Positions 1 to 13,201 of a DNA stretch of 64,000 nt are shown here, in pieces. This DNA comes from Cacajao melanocephalus. Its lineage: Eukaryota > Chordata > Mammalia > Primates > Pitheciidae. Numbering within the stretch: the stretch's first letter is position 1; the number at the start of each line of letters is the position of its first letter. The position numbers were made by a program, and so were the translations under genes. Below the pieces are notes generated by a model. The model worked only from the letters and a program-made list of their open reading frames with translations. It searched no databases and was not told the DNA's origin. The stretch lies in NCBI GenBank assembly GCA_963573385.1, contig CAUYLG010017864.1:62001-126000 (forward strand), read 5' to 3'.

Positions 1-2087
1 GAAATTGACTATTATCTTGAGATTAATATATTTTCCCCAAGCCATACCCTGGGGTCAAAAGACAGAGTATTAAAACTATTTGAAAAATTCACTGCAATTA
101 ATTGCTTTAGGGGCTAATTTTTTTTAATGCCTTGCTTCCTTACGCCTGTACTACTGATTGTTATAGCCTGCACACTTTACCCATTAAGTGGTAATTCAGA
201 GTGACAACTACATTGAAATGAAGCAAGTTAGTTAATCACCATGAAACTGTTCCTGAAATACCCTGTCCAAGTACTCCCTAGTGACAGAAGGCCTCTGATT
301 ACCTGATTTTCTCCTGAAGTTAGATTTTCATATACAAAGCTGTAATTATTTTTATTTTAAATACAGGCCAGGGGAGGGCTGAAGTTTGGTTGGAATTATT
401 ATCAGAGCCATTCAGAATTTTTCACAGGAGACCATAAGTGGCTCTCTGATTGTGTAGAGCCCTCCAGGATGTGCTGCCGGGATCCTAGGACGCTGCTGTT
501 GGCTTCATCCCTGCAGCCTTGAAATACTGACAAGCTGGGAGTCTGAGTAGGGCCGTGGCAGTTATAATATGACTTCATTTTCATCAAAGCACAACTTCCA
601 GCAACAAGAGGCTTGATCAATAGGCACGTACCCAGTCTTGTTTGCCCATTTGGTTGACTTGCCTGGACAATGAGGGTGACCTGCCCTTTGTCTTCCTTTT
701 CTTTCTGATTACGTGAGCTATGCCCTGAACAGTCATTTGGTGTGTTCCCCTTTCAGAGAAGGCTGTGTTGAGACTAGTGAACTACGTGGGGCCCTGAACA
801 AGTCTGCCTTTCAGAAGGAATACGGCAGCCAGCTGAGGGGCTAGGTACTACTCTCTAACCTGCCACATCCCCTGCCCGGCTTGCAGGTTCCTTGATACAC
901 TGTGAATCATCCATGGCACATTTATTATCCCTGCATGATCGTATATGCTTCTCTCAGTGGGGATATTTGTGGACCAAGTAAAGTGCTTTCAGGGGCTAAA
1001 GATAAAACCAAAGTATTCTAGATGTCAGATTGGCTATAGGAAGAAGAAAAACCACTCAAATTCTAAATCTATCTACACTCCTTTTCAAGAGAATGGCATT
1101 TGGTGGCTCCAAGGAAATGGTGTTCCATTAGGTAGTTCCCTGTATGCCCGTAAACTCACCACCTGATGCCTGAAGTCATGACATGGAGGTATTGTATGTG
1201 AAGATGCCTATAAGATGATGGCATTTGCTCTTCTTACATAAAGAATTCAGAAAATATTTAATTAGTGCTGACAGACACTATAAGGTTAGCACAGGGAATA
1301 CCAATATGCCCTTAAGAAGCTCACAGCATTGTAGGGGAGAGACAGATGGACACACTTTTCCATGCATCATCGTAGAGCAAAAATAAGGTTATATGGCAGA
1401 AGGAGAGAGTGGTAAGCTCCACTAGGGTGAGTCAGACAAGACTTAAGGTGTGTCGTGGAGAAAGAATAGTTCATGGGGGAAGGAGGTAGGGGTCCAAGTG
1501 AAGAGAGGAGGGCACAGTGCGTGCGTACTGAGAGTGGTCTTTTTGGCAGGTGTCATGCTTCATGGCAAAAGTGGAATGAAAAATCTGTTTGCTTTTCTTT
1601 GGGTAACCATACCCTTACCTAGATTTCTACAAGACAGTGGTCCTACAGTATTCATCTGGAGGTGATGCAGTCAGTCACCCACCCTGAGCCAAAACAAGGA
1701 GGGCAAGAAAGGGCAAAGCCCACTTGGGGGAGGGAAATGATCCACTGCTTGTACAAGCTTGATGTAAATGATTTTTTATTTACCATTCACTTCCCACTTC
1801 ATTAGAGTTGTTTGTGGTTATAGCATGTTTTCCAACTATTTTTCCATGAAATGTCACTATAAATTAGAAGAAGAAGAAAACCCTACAATGGGCTGTTTAG
1901 GTCACAGGGGAAAACTGAAGCAGACAAATTTATGACATTCACAGAGCCAAGGAGATGTTGCAGAGAGTAAAGGCTGGGTATGTGTCTCAGTTCTCGGAGT
2001 CGGTATGGCAGAGGTCCTTCTTGCTCTTTGGTCTTCCTAATATTCCTGACCACCTTAAGAAACATCTCCTAGTTTGTGGATTAGCCC
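1..2087. other. Intergenic DNA, no gene seen
   Basis: AT-rich sequence with stop codons in all frames. The longest open stretches are about 70 codons with no family resemblance. I see no clear young transposon. Confidence 0.6.
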
Positions 2088-2122
2088 GGGCAACAAAACA
2101 AGACCCTGTCTCTTGGAAAGGA

Positions 2123-2450
<328 letters not shown>

Positions 2451-2727
2451 CTAATATAGTAGGGAAGGGTAATAATAATAGCACAGGGCTATTTGGTGGA
2501 GGAAGGAAAAGAAAGAATCCTGGAGATGGCTTGTTTGTGTCATATGGGACACCAGGATGTCAGATAGACGTAAATGATACAAGTAAATTGAAAAATAGAA
2601 ATTTATTAGGTATTTATATTTAAATACCTAATTTAAACTTACTACACTGTGGAGTAAGATACACCCTGAAACAAAAGATCAACCAAATGTGAAAATAACC
2701 ACTTTGGAAGTAGATTTTAAAACACAT

Positions 2728-3194
2728 GGTGGTCCTCAATTTAGGATGGCTCAACCTACGATTTGTTAACTTTATGATAGTGCAAAAGCGATAAGTATTC
2801 AGTGGAAACGTACTTCCAGTTTTGAATTTTGATCATTTCCTGGGCTAGCAATAAGTGTGGGAGGATCCTCTTTCATAATGCTGGGCAGCTTTCCATCAGC
2901 AGCATCTCCCAGTCAGCCACGTGATCTTGAGGGCAAACAAGCGATACTTTTCTCTACAGTGCTCTCCTGTATTCAATAAATTGCATGAGATAGTCAGCAC
3001 TTTATTATAATGTCAGCTTTGTGTTAGACGACTTGGTCTAACTGTAGGCTAATGTAAGTGTTTGGAGCGTGTTTAACATAGGCTGGGCTGCAAACATGAT
3101 GTTCGGTAGGTTAGGTGCATTCAGTGCATTTTCAACTTACCGTATTTTCAACTTACCATGGGTGGGAGGCAGCCTGGTCCTAAGTTGAAGGGCA
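2728..3194. mobile_element. Non-autonomous DNA transposon fossil (Tigger/mariner-like)
   Basis: The start (GGTCCTCAATTTAGGATGG) and the decayed inverted complement near the end (GGTCCTAAGTTGAAGG region), together with GATGTTCGGTAGGTTAGGTG, match an old primate MER-type element as I remember it. The subfamily is not assigned. Confidence 0.6.
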
Positions 3195-3400
3195 TATATA
3201 TTCTCTTCTTCCTCACCCCCAGCTTTCTCCCTGTTGTTCCCCAAGCGCACAGGCCATAACCCTCACTTCATACTCGACATGCAACCTTCGTTTTCTTCCT
3301 TCCCCATCCTTTCTAGTGACACCTAATTCTGTTACCCTAAGTCAAAAGGACTCCTTATTTCTAGTATTCCTTCTGGTACTCAGAATGGAGGTGGCAACCA

Positions 3401-3575
3401 CTCCTATGCTTGCCACCTCCGTTCTGGTCTCTGCATTGCAGCTACAGCAACTTTTCTTGATGTATGCCAGTGCTTTATCCTTATTGGGACATGCTGTTTA
3501 TTCTCAGCATCTAAGCAATAAGAATATAAATATCAAACAAAGAAACCTCCAAATGTTTCATTAGTACCCAGCCAA
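3401..3575 (+). repeat. Direct repeat, copy 1 (about 175 bp)
   Basis: This is about 92% identical (13 substitutions and one 1-base indel by hand alignment) to 4181-4356, in the same orientation and 780 bases apart. It begins CTCCTATGCTTGCCACCTCC and ends AGTACCCAGCCAA. Confidence 0.9.
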
Positions 3576-4180
3576 CAAACTCAGTTGAGTTTGTCCATAG
3601 CTTCCTGAATGGAACACACGCTGAGGGTGAAAAAACAGAACGTCTTTAATCATTGTATTGTATTTTATGTGCCAAAGGCTGGCTGTTGGGGATGAGAGAA
3701 GAGAATTAGGTGGAAGTTGGTTGGCTATTAATATCTGGTTATAAGGTATGGAAGCTTTCCTCTTTGACATATCTTTGATATGCATTGTTTCATTACTCAG
3801 ATGTTAATTTTGTTTTGGGGATTACATAAGCACATGGTCTATTTTAAAGCAATAGTTTTTTTTTTTCAGATTATTTTTGTATTTTAGAAAACTGATTTAT
3901 TTGATTTGTGACATTTCCATTAAGCTTAAGGTGTTATAATTTCAAGAGGGATGCTAAGGATACATTTGGTTGCTTCCTTGAAAATTTATCTTCAAGATTT
4001 ACTCAGTCTGTGGTTGGCCTCATCCATCCTAGTGGCTCCAGATAATACCTGTTCATGGATGACTCACCCCAGATCTCACCTCTGAACTCCAGGCATCTAT
4101 ATCCCCCGGGAATCCTTGCTCTTCTGGAAGTCTCCAGTGCCGGCCTGCGTGGTTGTAACGGCCTTTGATGGTTCTTCCCG

Positions 4181-4356
4181 CTCCCATGCTTGCTACCTCC
4201 ATACTGTTCACTGCACTGCAGCTACAGCAACTTTTCTTGATGTACGCCAGTACTTTATGCCTTATTGGGACATGCCGTTTATTCTCAGCATCTAAGCAGT
4301 AAGAATATAAATATCAAACAAAGAAACCTCCAAATGTTTCCTTAGTACCCAGCCAA
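4181..4356 (+). repeat. Direct repeat, copy 2 (about 176 bp)
   Basis: Partner of 3401-3575. It starts CTCCCATGCTTGCTACCTCC and ends AGTACCCAGCCAA. Sequence outside the repeat does not match, so it is a local segmental copy or two copies of one unnamed repeat. Confidence 0.9.
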
Positions 4357-5734
4357 GAATGTCTCTATCTCAACCCCCTTCACTTCTGTTCACCTAGCTT
4401 TTTTCCTCTTTAGGAGCTGGGAGGTGCTGCATAGCCCTGGCTCTGTGCTCACGCCTGTATTTGCCATATTATGTTCCTTTCATCTTTTATGTTAGAGGCA
4501 CCCACTATTGGTTCTGTCCCCAGTTGTGCCTGATTTTCTCTCAGGTCCGCTTTCTTTAGATGAATGAATGATTATACGAGTACTTTTAGTGCTGTGCCCC
4601 TCAGATCCTTTTTGAAAATAGAGTATTTTGAATGCTCAACTCAATTTAGTGTATAAGAACAAAAATACATATGCTGGTTATAAAACAGAAATAGATGTAA
4701 GTCAACCTGAGAGACTGAAAATATTTTGTCTTTATAGTCTTCCTTTTCTGCTAGCATATGGGAAAAGAAGATTTCCTGCTTTTTCAATTTGCAAATGATT
4801 CTTCAATTTGAAGTACATTAACATAAAAAGAACATTCATTCTGTAGCTTTAGAATTTGACCTGTTATTAACAAAAAAAATAGGAAATTAATCACCTTAAT
4901 AATTTCTAGTCAACAGGGTTTGAATGACTTATAAATTAGTGATTTTTAAAATCTATAACGACTCATAAAAAACGTATTTCTTGAGATCCACACTTATCAT
5001 ATTTAGGTTTATTGTAGTTTAACTTACAATGCCCTGGTGATATCCTGGTTTGGGTTTTACGCTAGTACTAAGTATTGACCAAAGAGGGAAGAAAATGAGC
5101 TAGCAATTGAGTCTAGTCTAGTGAGTGAGCTTCTTCCGCAACTTTAAGTATAGATTATACCAATACATTTTCTCAAATACTGTAGGGATCAGTATCCTAG
5201 TGATCTTGTCTGGGCTTTGACAAAATAAAACTACTTAGATCACATAGTAGGTATGTGATAAATATATCAACAATATTTGAAAAGTTTTTAAAATAGGAGC
5301 AAAACAAAACATTTAAACCAGAATCTCATATGTTGGAAGATGAGGGACATGGAGGGCTAGTTGTCAACCCATTGTTCTGAATCTGTGAGTTGGCATCCCT
5401 GTGTCAACCATCCCCAGTTCACCAGGATCTGTCAGGGAGATCTGGGTTCCAGCTTCACATTCTCTAATTTGCTTTTGAAAAATCAGCCTTTCCATTTTTC
5501 TGCCAGTTCCTCCATGTATTCCAAGAGCAATGGGGAGATACATGAGCCCAACCAGCATTGACCTGAGGAAAAATTACTAGCAGTTACTTTGACACTTGGA
5601 AGTGGCAGCCTAAGAATCAGAATTTGGAATTTGCTGCTCAAACATCCCTTGGACTACTCCTTCCTAAAATTACCACCAAAGCTGACAGCTATCCACTTAT
5701 AAGGATAGTATTGTAGCCTTTTCCATGCATTGAG
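4357..5734. other. Intergenic AT-rich DNA, no gene seen
   Basis: Unique-looking sequence with no durable reading frame and no transposon that I can name. Confidence 0.5.
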
Positions 5735-6221
5735 AATGTCTCAGCCCAAAACTTCCTTAAGCTGATAAGCAACTTCAGCAAAGTCTCAGAATACAAAATC
5801 AATGTGCAGAAATCACAAGCATTCCTATACACCAATTACAGAGAGCCAAATCATGACTGAACTCCCATTCACAATTGCTACAAAGAAAATAAAATATCTA
5901 GTAATAAACTAACGAAGCATGTAAAAGATCTCTTCAAGGAGAACTACAAACCACTACTCAAGGAAATAAGAGAGGACACAAACAAATGGAAAAACATTGC
6001 ATGCTCATGTTTAGGAAGAATTAATATCATGAAAATGGCCATACTGCCCAAAGTAATTTATAGATTCAACATTATCCCCATCAAGCTACCATTGACCTTC
6101 TTCACAGAACTGGAAAAAAGCACCTTAAACTTCATATGGAACCAAAAGAAAGCCTGCATAGCCAAGACAATCCTAAACAAAAAGAACAAAGCTGGAGGCA
6201 TCATGCTACCTGACTTCAAAC
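5735..6221 (+). mobile_element. L1 fragment, ORF2 reverse-transcriptase region
   Basis: It matches the L1 ORF2 segment around [12 protein letters not shown] and [15 protein letters not shown] (readable from 6029). It is internal only: both ends of the L1 are missing and it runs straight into an inverted Alu piece. Confidence 0.93.
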
Positions 6222-6315
6222 TGGCTGGTCTTGAACTCCTGACTTCAGGTGATCCACCTGCCTCAGTCTCCCAAAGTGCTGGGAATACAGGCATAAGCCA
6301 CTGTGCCCAGCATGT
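6222..6315 (-). mobile_element. Alu fragment (minus) fused to L1
   Basis: GGCTGGTCTTGAACTCCTGA through CAAAGTGCTGGGAATACAGG is the 5' half of an Alu in antisense. There is no A-tail or target duplication at the L1 side. Confidence 0.9.
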
Positions 6316-6574
6316 TTTTGTCCTTTATTAACAACCAAAACACAGGCTAATCTAGTGGATAAAGTTTACATCCTCAGGAACCACAGTGTTGGGTAAAAAA
6401 TGAGGTATGGCAATAAAGTCAAAAGTTTTCCAATAAAAATATAAAAGAAAAACAGAGTGTGAAGGTTGATCTTATTCATGGTTTGTCAATCAATTCATAA
6501 TGCAAGTTTACTTGTTGGTCTTTTCCTCTCCCTTGCTCTCCAACTTGGAGAGGAAATCATCCAACTTATATCTA

Positions 6575-6900
6575 TAGAGTGTTTACTGTTCACAAAGTCC
6601 CTTCATGTACGTTATCTTATTTAACTCTTATGACCATTTGTCAGGTGCATAGCACAAGAAATATGACTTAACCTCTAACCCTCCACTACTATACCTGTAA
6701 AACTGGTAAAATAATAGTACCTGATGGCATGGTTATTGTGAAGATTTAATGAGTTCATATGCATGCCATCACCAAGCACAGATTGGACATTCAACCGTAT
6801 GTACAATGATGACAGCTATTATCTCTATCTTACAAATGAAGAAACTGAGCTCAGTCAGAGCAAATTTGCCAAGTCATTAAATCAGAGTCAGAGTGGGTCT
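6575..6900. mobile_element. MIR SINE fragments, one nested in another
   Basis: 6575-6645 and 6795-6900 look like halves of a minus-strand MIR (CTTACAAATGAAGAAACTGAG). A plus-strand MIR (CTGTAAAACTGG...AATAATAGTACCTGATGG) fills 6648-6790. Confidence 0.6.
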
Positions 6901-7659
6901 GGTGGTAAAGATGGTTGATGCTGAGTCATGGTGGTCCAGAAGTTGGGCTCTTTAAATTTCATATGGTTAAGGACAGCATTGGTCCCAGTGCCTTAAAGGG
7001 GCTGTGTCTGCAGATAAGGGAGAGACAGTCACAGCCAGGGAAGGCTGTTGCGTGAGGACTTGAAGCCCATCTCATCTTTAAGGTCTCTGCTGCTTCTTCT
7101 CCCTAGAAACCTGCGTGCCCTAGCATTGTCCTGGGCATTTTCTTCCCTAACCTACTCAGAGAAGGAGCAACGCGGAACGCCCTGAGACCAAGTTTGCCAA
7201 ACTGTCCTCTTGGGTACACAAGCCAAGCTGGAACAACAGAAACTGGAGCTCGGAGAAGGGAGGTGATGGGTCTGGCCAAAGAAGGCCACTGAAGGGCTAT
7301 ACTCCTTCCATGAAGGTGGAAAATGAAGGAGGTGGTTGGAGAAAAGGGTGGAAAATAAGAATGTATGCATCACAAAGATGTATCAAAACATTAAATTGTA
7401 TTCCATAAATACAGACAATTATTTGCCAGTAAAAACCAATACTTTGTAATAGAAATGAAATGAATAGATGCAAAGCAAATGTTCTGTGGACAGGAAAAAA
7501 AGCCCATAGTTTCTGCGATGGTGCCAAAAGAAACCTCTAGAGCAATGGTGAGTTGAGAGAAGGAGCCCAGTGTGAGGCACCTCCATTTAAGGGCACTGAT
7601 GTGCGTGGCCAACCTGATTCAGAGCAGGATACAGCATTCACTCCTGCATTGTCAAAAAT

Positions 7660-7910
7660 GGCCTGCAAGAACAGGCAAAACTAACCCACGGTGGAAAAGA
7701 AAATCAGAAGTGTGGTAGGAGGTGGAGACTAGGAACATGCATGAGGGACTCTCCTGGAGTGATGGTAATGAGCTATACCTTGACAGGGGCCTGGGTTACA
7801 CAGGTGTACAAATTTTTCAAAATTCATTGAATGGCATACTAAATATTTTTGCCTTTGCCTGTGTGCAAAATTCACCCTCCACCTAAAACAAACTAGACCT
7901 TAAGCCTTGC
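7660..7910 (+). mobile_element. Old L1 3' end fragment
   Basis: GGGTTACACAGGTGTACAAATTTTTCAAAATTCAT and the sequence after it resemble L1M 3'-untranslated sequence. Confidence 0.5.
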
Positions 7911-8483
7911 ATCCTAGTTGATAGATGCATAGTGATGTGTGTAGGAACAAAGTAAATTGATGTCTGAAGTTTACTTTGGAATGTATCAAAATATAAGATG
8001 GATTTATGAATGAACAGAGAGATGGATGGATGTATGGTAAACAAATACAAGACAAATTAATCTAGTTGATGTTCACTGTAAAATTTTTTCAATCGATGTT
8101 TGAAAAGTTTTTTAAATAAAATATGAGGCAGAGGGTGAGAAATGGCCTATAAAAAGTGTTTTTTCCGAGCCTGAATACCTACATATAATTGAGTTGAGAC
8201 AGGCATGTACACAGCACAAGACAAACCTGACTATTTTGTGAAAATGCTGCAATAATGCTGATCTGAACTCCCAGGAAAATCTCTTCACTAGATGGCCCAA
8301 TGTGTAGACATTTGTCTCCCAAACTCTGACCACAATGTTTCAAGCAGGATGCTGTACACTTTTTATCCATAGTTCCTATACTGCAGTTCTTTACCAATTG
8401 CAAGAATTAAATTCTTGTAACCCTAATGATAAGAAAATCCTGATAGTATGAAAAATAAGGAATTTAGAATCTTATTAGAAAAA

Positions 8484-8734
8484 AGGGCCATATAGAGATG
8501 TGTACACAAATGTTTATAGCTGCTTTATTTGTAAAAGTCAAAAACTAGAAATAACCCAAATGTCCATCAATAGTGGAATGGATAAACAAATGGTTGTCTG
8601 AATACACTAGACTAGTACCCTGCAATGAAAAGGAATGAACTACTGACACATGCTGGATCATAGAGGAATCTCAAATTAATTATGTTGATTCAAAGAAGCT
8701 AGACCAAGAATAAAAGAACATATATTTGTGTTTC
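8484..8734 (+). mobile_element. Old L1 ORF2/3' fragment
   Basis: AATAACCCAAATGTCCATCAATAGTGGAATGGATAAACAAATGG is typical L1 ORF2 C-terminal coding sequence, degraded here. The element stops at the start of an LTR. Confidence 0.75.
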
Positions 8735-9100
8735 TGTTACAGACTGAATATTTATATGCCCCCAAAATTTATACATTGAAGCCCTAACTCCTGATTTTAT
8801 GGTATTTGGAGTTTGGGCCTTAGGGAGGTAATTAGGGTTAAATGAGGTTGTTAAGGCAGGGCCCTCATGATGCAATGGTGTCCTTAGGAAAGAAACACCA
8901 AAGAGCTTGCTCCCTGTCTTTCTCCCCACGACCACACACAGAGGAGGTCATGTGAACCCACAGTGGACTGGTGGCCACCTACAAGCCAAGAGAAGAGGCC
9001 TGAGAATAAAACCTGCCTTTCTGGCACCCTGATCTTAGGTTTTCCAGCCTCTAGAGCTGTGAGAAAGAAATTTACATTGTTTAAGCCAGACACAGAGAAA
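8735..9100 (+). mobile_element. Solitary LTR, ERVL-MaLR (MLT1-like)
   Basis: It opens TTCTGTTACAGACTGAATAT, contains the GGGCCTTAGGGAGGTAATTAGG block and ends CCTCTAGAGCTGTGAGAAAG...TTTAAGCCAGAC. It is an old retroviral LTR with no internal genes. The subfamily is assigned from memory only. Confidence 0.65.
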
Positions 9101-9283
9101 AAGGATTGGGAGACCTAGGTTCTGAAAAAACCTCTGAAACAGAAAGAAGAAAAAATTTCTTCTAAATATATTAATATTGAATGAAACTCAAAAACAGCAA
9201 AGTAAACAAACTATTTAAATTTTTAAATATCTCAAATTAGTACCACAAATTTAAATATTCAGGTACCATCTTCTCATCAGACC

Positions 9284-9503
9284 ATGGTTTCTCAATGTTG
9301 GTTCTAGCAGCACTTTGGGCTGAATAATTTTTTATTTATTTATGTGTATGGGGTTGTCCTGTGCCATATAGGGTGCCTGGCAGCATCCCTGACCTCTACC
9401 CCCTAGATGCTGTTGGCACCCATCTCAGTCATGACAACCAAAGCTGTCTCTATGCATTGTCAAATGTCCCCAGGGGTTAAATGACCACTGGTTGAGAACC
9501 ATT
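9284..9503. mobile_element. hAT-type MER DNA transposon fossil
   Basis: The terminal inverted sequences GGTTTCTCAA and TTGAGAACC bound a 220-bp piece containing CCTGGCAGCATCCCTGACCTCTACCCC, a common MER motif. Confidence 0.6.
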
Positions 9504-10189
9504 GTCCCAGACGTCTTTCCCAATACTCCTTTCTCTAGTGTTTCAATGAAATGCTTCTTTTACTTTGTTCCAGGTAATTCACACATAAAGAGGACTCACT
9601 GTGTACCACCTCCTTCACAGAAGTGCTCAATCTCTCTCTGATTTTATGCTGCCAAGTTGCTCTGCCTGCTCCTATGTGCTGAAAAGAACATAGCAACCTT
9701 CCACCCATGCCCCCCACCCCCAGCCCCACGGACACAAGGACTCTCTTGGGCTAGTGTTCTCTTTTGGCTGACCTTTACAACTCAGTCACTCTTGATATTT
9801 CCAAGAGAACCCACAGGGTTCCTGTTCTGACCTAGGAGGGAATTACAACTCTTTCAGCAGAGCCTGCATCTCCAGCAATGATACGATAATAGAGGAAACT
9901 TTCCTCAAATGGGAACTGTGGAGCTTCTGAATATTGCCCTAGATGAAGATACTCTTTGAGTCTCCTCAGGATTGAAAGACCCATGACAACTCCTAATCCC
10001 CCTGAAAGCTTTCTGTCCAGGCTCCAAGTGAGATGTTATTGCTAACTATGTTTGTTTATAAGAGAAATGAATCTCCTCCTTAATCCCATTGCCTCTCTTC
10101 TTCAAAATACAGTGCTTTACAGGGTTGGATGTTGAGAAGGCTTCAGCTCTAATACATTGTCACAAACACTGGATAGATATATTCAAACT

Positions 10190-10350
10190 ATGGGAAGCGG
10201 TGAGGGATGAAAAAGTACTTAATGGATGTCACATGTATTATTTGGGTGATGGTTACACTAAAAGCTCAGACATCATACTACACAATATATCCATATAAGA
10301 AATCTCTACTTGTACCACTTAAATGTATACAATTAACAAAAATAAATATT
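10190..10350 (+). mobile_element. L1 3' end
   Basis: ATTTGGGTGATGGTTACACTAAAAGC...CTTGTACCACTTAAATGTATAC is L1 3'-untranslated sequence ending in an A-rich tail. Confidence 0.75.
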
Positions 10351-11199
10351 CAAATTACTCAGACTCCAGGGACAGGTGACAGCGACCTGCCACACCCTAG
10401 GAGAAGGACTTCTCTTATGCATAGTACCTGTAACATTGTACTGCATCATCTTGACACACAAACACACCCTATTTGACTGTAGCTCTGTGACAGCTGGTGT
10501 GTATGCTGGTCACCTGTGATTTTCCAGTCCTGGTCACGGCATCTGAACCAGAGTACATGTTCAGTAAGTACTTAATTAATAGAAATGAGAAGCAGCATAA
10601 CTGCAGGAATATCTGAATTTTGCAATCCCTGCTTTCCTGTGTGGAGAATGAGGCAGAGGAAAATAAAAGCTCAAAATACTTGTTTCAGGCAGCAGACTCA
10701 AAACTCACTGGTTTCTCGTCCTGGATAAGAAAATGTAACAAATGTTTACATGACTCAGACATTTGTTTTCTGGTCCTATTTTTGTTTTTGTTTAACCACA
10801 GATCAATGAAAGTCAAGATGACTGGGCTCTCTGCATGTGTGCTTCAAGGCCTCTCTGAATCCCAAAACAGCTCTAGCACCCCAGGGAGACCCCAACATCC
10901 CATGATATTCTGGGTTCACCCTTTCCACCTTCCAAGGTTTGGTTTCCACCAAAACCCCATTGCAAAACTTGAGAATGTTGTGGGTCAGACAGTCTGGAGC
11001 TGAGGAAGGATTTTATTTATTATAACTTCATTCCTGCCACAGTCCGTCAATAAGACTTCCAATTATTGTCCAATACACTGATGATAAGTTAGCAAATTGA
11101 CAGTGGGTTCCAGAGAAATTCCTGCAGTTGGGTCCACACTGGCCATAACTTCTGCATAGCTTGATTCTAAACCCTGTTTAAGCTATATTTCCTTTTGAG

Positions 11200-11890
11200 T
11201 ATGAACAAAAGAAGATTCAGACACTCATATTGCCAATGGGAGTAAAATTGGTAGAGCGATTTTGGAGAACAATTGTGCCACAACTATTAAAATTTCAAAT
11301 GATCTTATCATATAACCTATTTCTCCCCTGGAAAACATGCAAGTGAATAAAATTGTAATAAAGGTAAGAAAGCATGTATAAGGTGGGTTACTGTAATGTT
11401 TACAATACTGAAAAAATAGAAACTAGTTCATTTCTATAGTGCCCATCAGTTGGGAATGGTAAAATAAATTTATATATTCATACTTAGAAATACCTGTCAT
11501 GTGCAGCAATTGAAATGAAAGTAACCACGATGTACTAAGATGGCTAAAATTCTAAGGCATATTAAGTTTTCAAAAAGTGCAAATAGCACATCCTACTGTA
11601 AGCACATTTGCTTAAAACCTATAACACATACACGCACACACACACACAAACCTGAAAAATTGCTAAGAGCACAACACTAGACACGTATATCAAAAGGAAG
11701 ATGTGCAGACAGATACACACTAATCTATCGATAGTGTTTAACTTGGGTTTGAGAGCAGAGGAAAAGCAAGAAGGGGGAAGAACTGAAGGTATTGGGAAAT
11801 TGTAGTCTTGCTTTGTATAATAACTTGTGTTTTGTGAGGAGAAAATATTCATGTATACTTTGTATAATTAAAAATTTTTAAAGGAAAAAA
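11200..11890 (+). mobile_element. Degraded L1M, ORF2 end and 3' UTR
   Basis: The order of short L1 motifs (TGCCAATGGGAGTAAAATTGG, GCCCATCAGTTGGGAATGG, a terminal A-rich tail) fits an old L1. A short (CA)n lies at about 11625-11648. Confidence 0.65.
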
Positions 11891-12184
11891 GTTACCTTTT
11901 TCTTCCTCTGCAAGAGAAGAAAGGCTATTAGATGGAGCTGCTGGGAAACAGCAACTCTTGGAATTTATGAGATGATCTGGGGCAGGATTGTATCTTTATA
12001 TGGGCAGGGTGACAGGGTTTGATTAAGGCCACTGTGCATGCTCCCATTGCAAAAATATCAGTCCTTCACACAGATTCCACGTACATAGTATAAAGTTAGA
12101 CTAGATAACCTTTAGTTTTTCATTCTTAGAATACAGCATAACCATCCAATACATAATAGCAATAGTCACAATCTAGCAAGCATT

Positions 12185-12385
12185 AGTACGTGCCCAGTAC
12201 TGTGCTAGGTGCTTTATATGCAGCCTCTAGGTCAATTGTCACAAGCCTGCAGGATTGTATTTTTAACTCTGTTCTACAAATGAGAAAACCAAGGTCAGAA
12301 TAAGTAATGAACTGAAGTGTGAAGCCACACCTGCCTCATTTCAAAGTCCACTCTGTTACCCACTATGCTACACTGTCTGAGAAAC
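12185..12385 (-). mobile_element. MIR SINE
   Basis: TACTGTGCTAGGTGCTTTATATGC, then CTACAAATGAGAAAACCAAGG, then CCACTATGCTACACTG is the reverse complement of MIR in order. Confidence 0.8.
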
Positions 12386-13174
12386 TAGGGGACTCTGCCT
12401 ACTAGAGATGTTTTGAGGGTTTTGTGCTTAACAGAGATTGTTGACCCTCTCTAAAATGTTTGCCAGAGTTCCAACTTAGATCTGCTGCTTATTGGGTACC
12501 ATGGGACAGTTTCTCCTTGTCTAATAAAATGAAGTTGCCTCTGTAAAATATTTTCCTAGATATGGCATTCTTCACATTCTCTCTCAGGAGCTGTGTGATA
12601 ATGAAGTTTCATTGTCATTTGAAAGAGGTTGCTGGAAAAGGAAAATGAGCCCCAGGTGCGGCAGATCTGAATGGTGTAACAGAGGAAACGCTGTCCCATG
12701 AACACAAGCAGCTGGGTGTCTGGATGCATCATAAAATTTTATTGTGAAATGAACAGATGATGAGCCCAGCTGCAAAGCATCAGGAGTGTTGATCACAATC
12801 TCCCAAAGCATTCTGGGTATGCTCCCCTTTGACACTATTTTTGTGGGTTTCACCTAGTTGAGATGAAGATGTCAAATAACTTCAAGGTATAACCCTTCTG
12901 GGAGGCATGCCTTGTGCTTCCCTCTCTGAAGATCATTGTCATGATGGGCTAGACCCACAGTGGGAAGAAGGAATAAGCAGTAAGTATTAACATGAGAAGA
13001 TGGCATGACCTGGAGTTTAGTGAATCTTCACTGGTCACATTCAGCAGTAACCAACCCATTAGGAGGTTATTCTACTGACCACACTTTGCCATTGAATGGG
13101 ATCATCCAACTCTATGACTATATGTGTATGTTTATGTTTCAGAGACTGAGACAACCTCCATGTTAATTTTACTC

Positions 13175-13201
13175 CCTCTCTCTCTCTCTCTCTCTCTCTC
13201 T
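13175..13201. repeat. (TC)n microsatellite
   Basis: About 13 TC units. Confidence 0.95.

Noticed and set aside
6029..6331. 100-codon open frame as a host gene
   Set aside because: It reads L1 ORF2 sequence and then antisense Alu. It is a transposon chimera.
8735..9100. A provirus with internal genes next to the LTR
   Set aside because: Only one LTR is seen. Flanking sequence is L1 and ordinary DNA, with no gag, pol or env reading frame.
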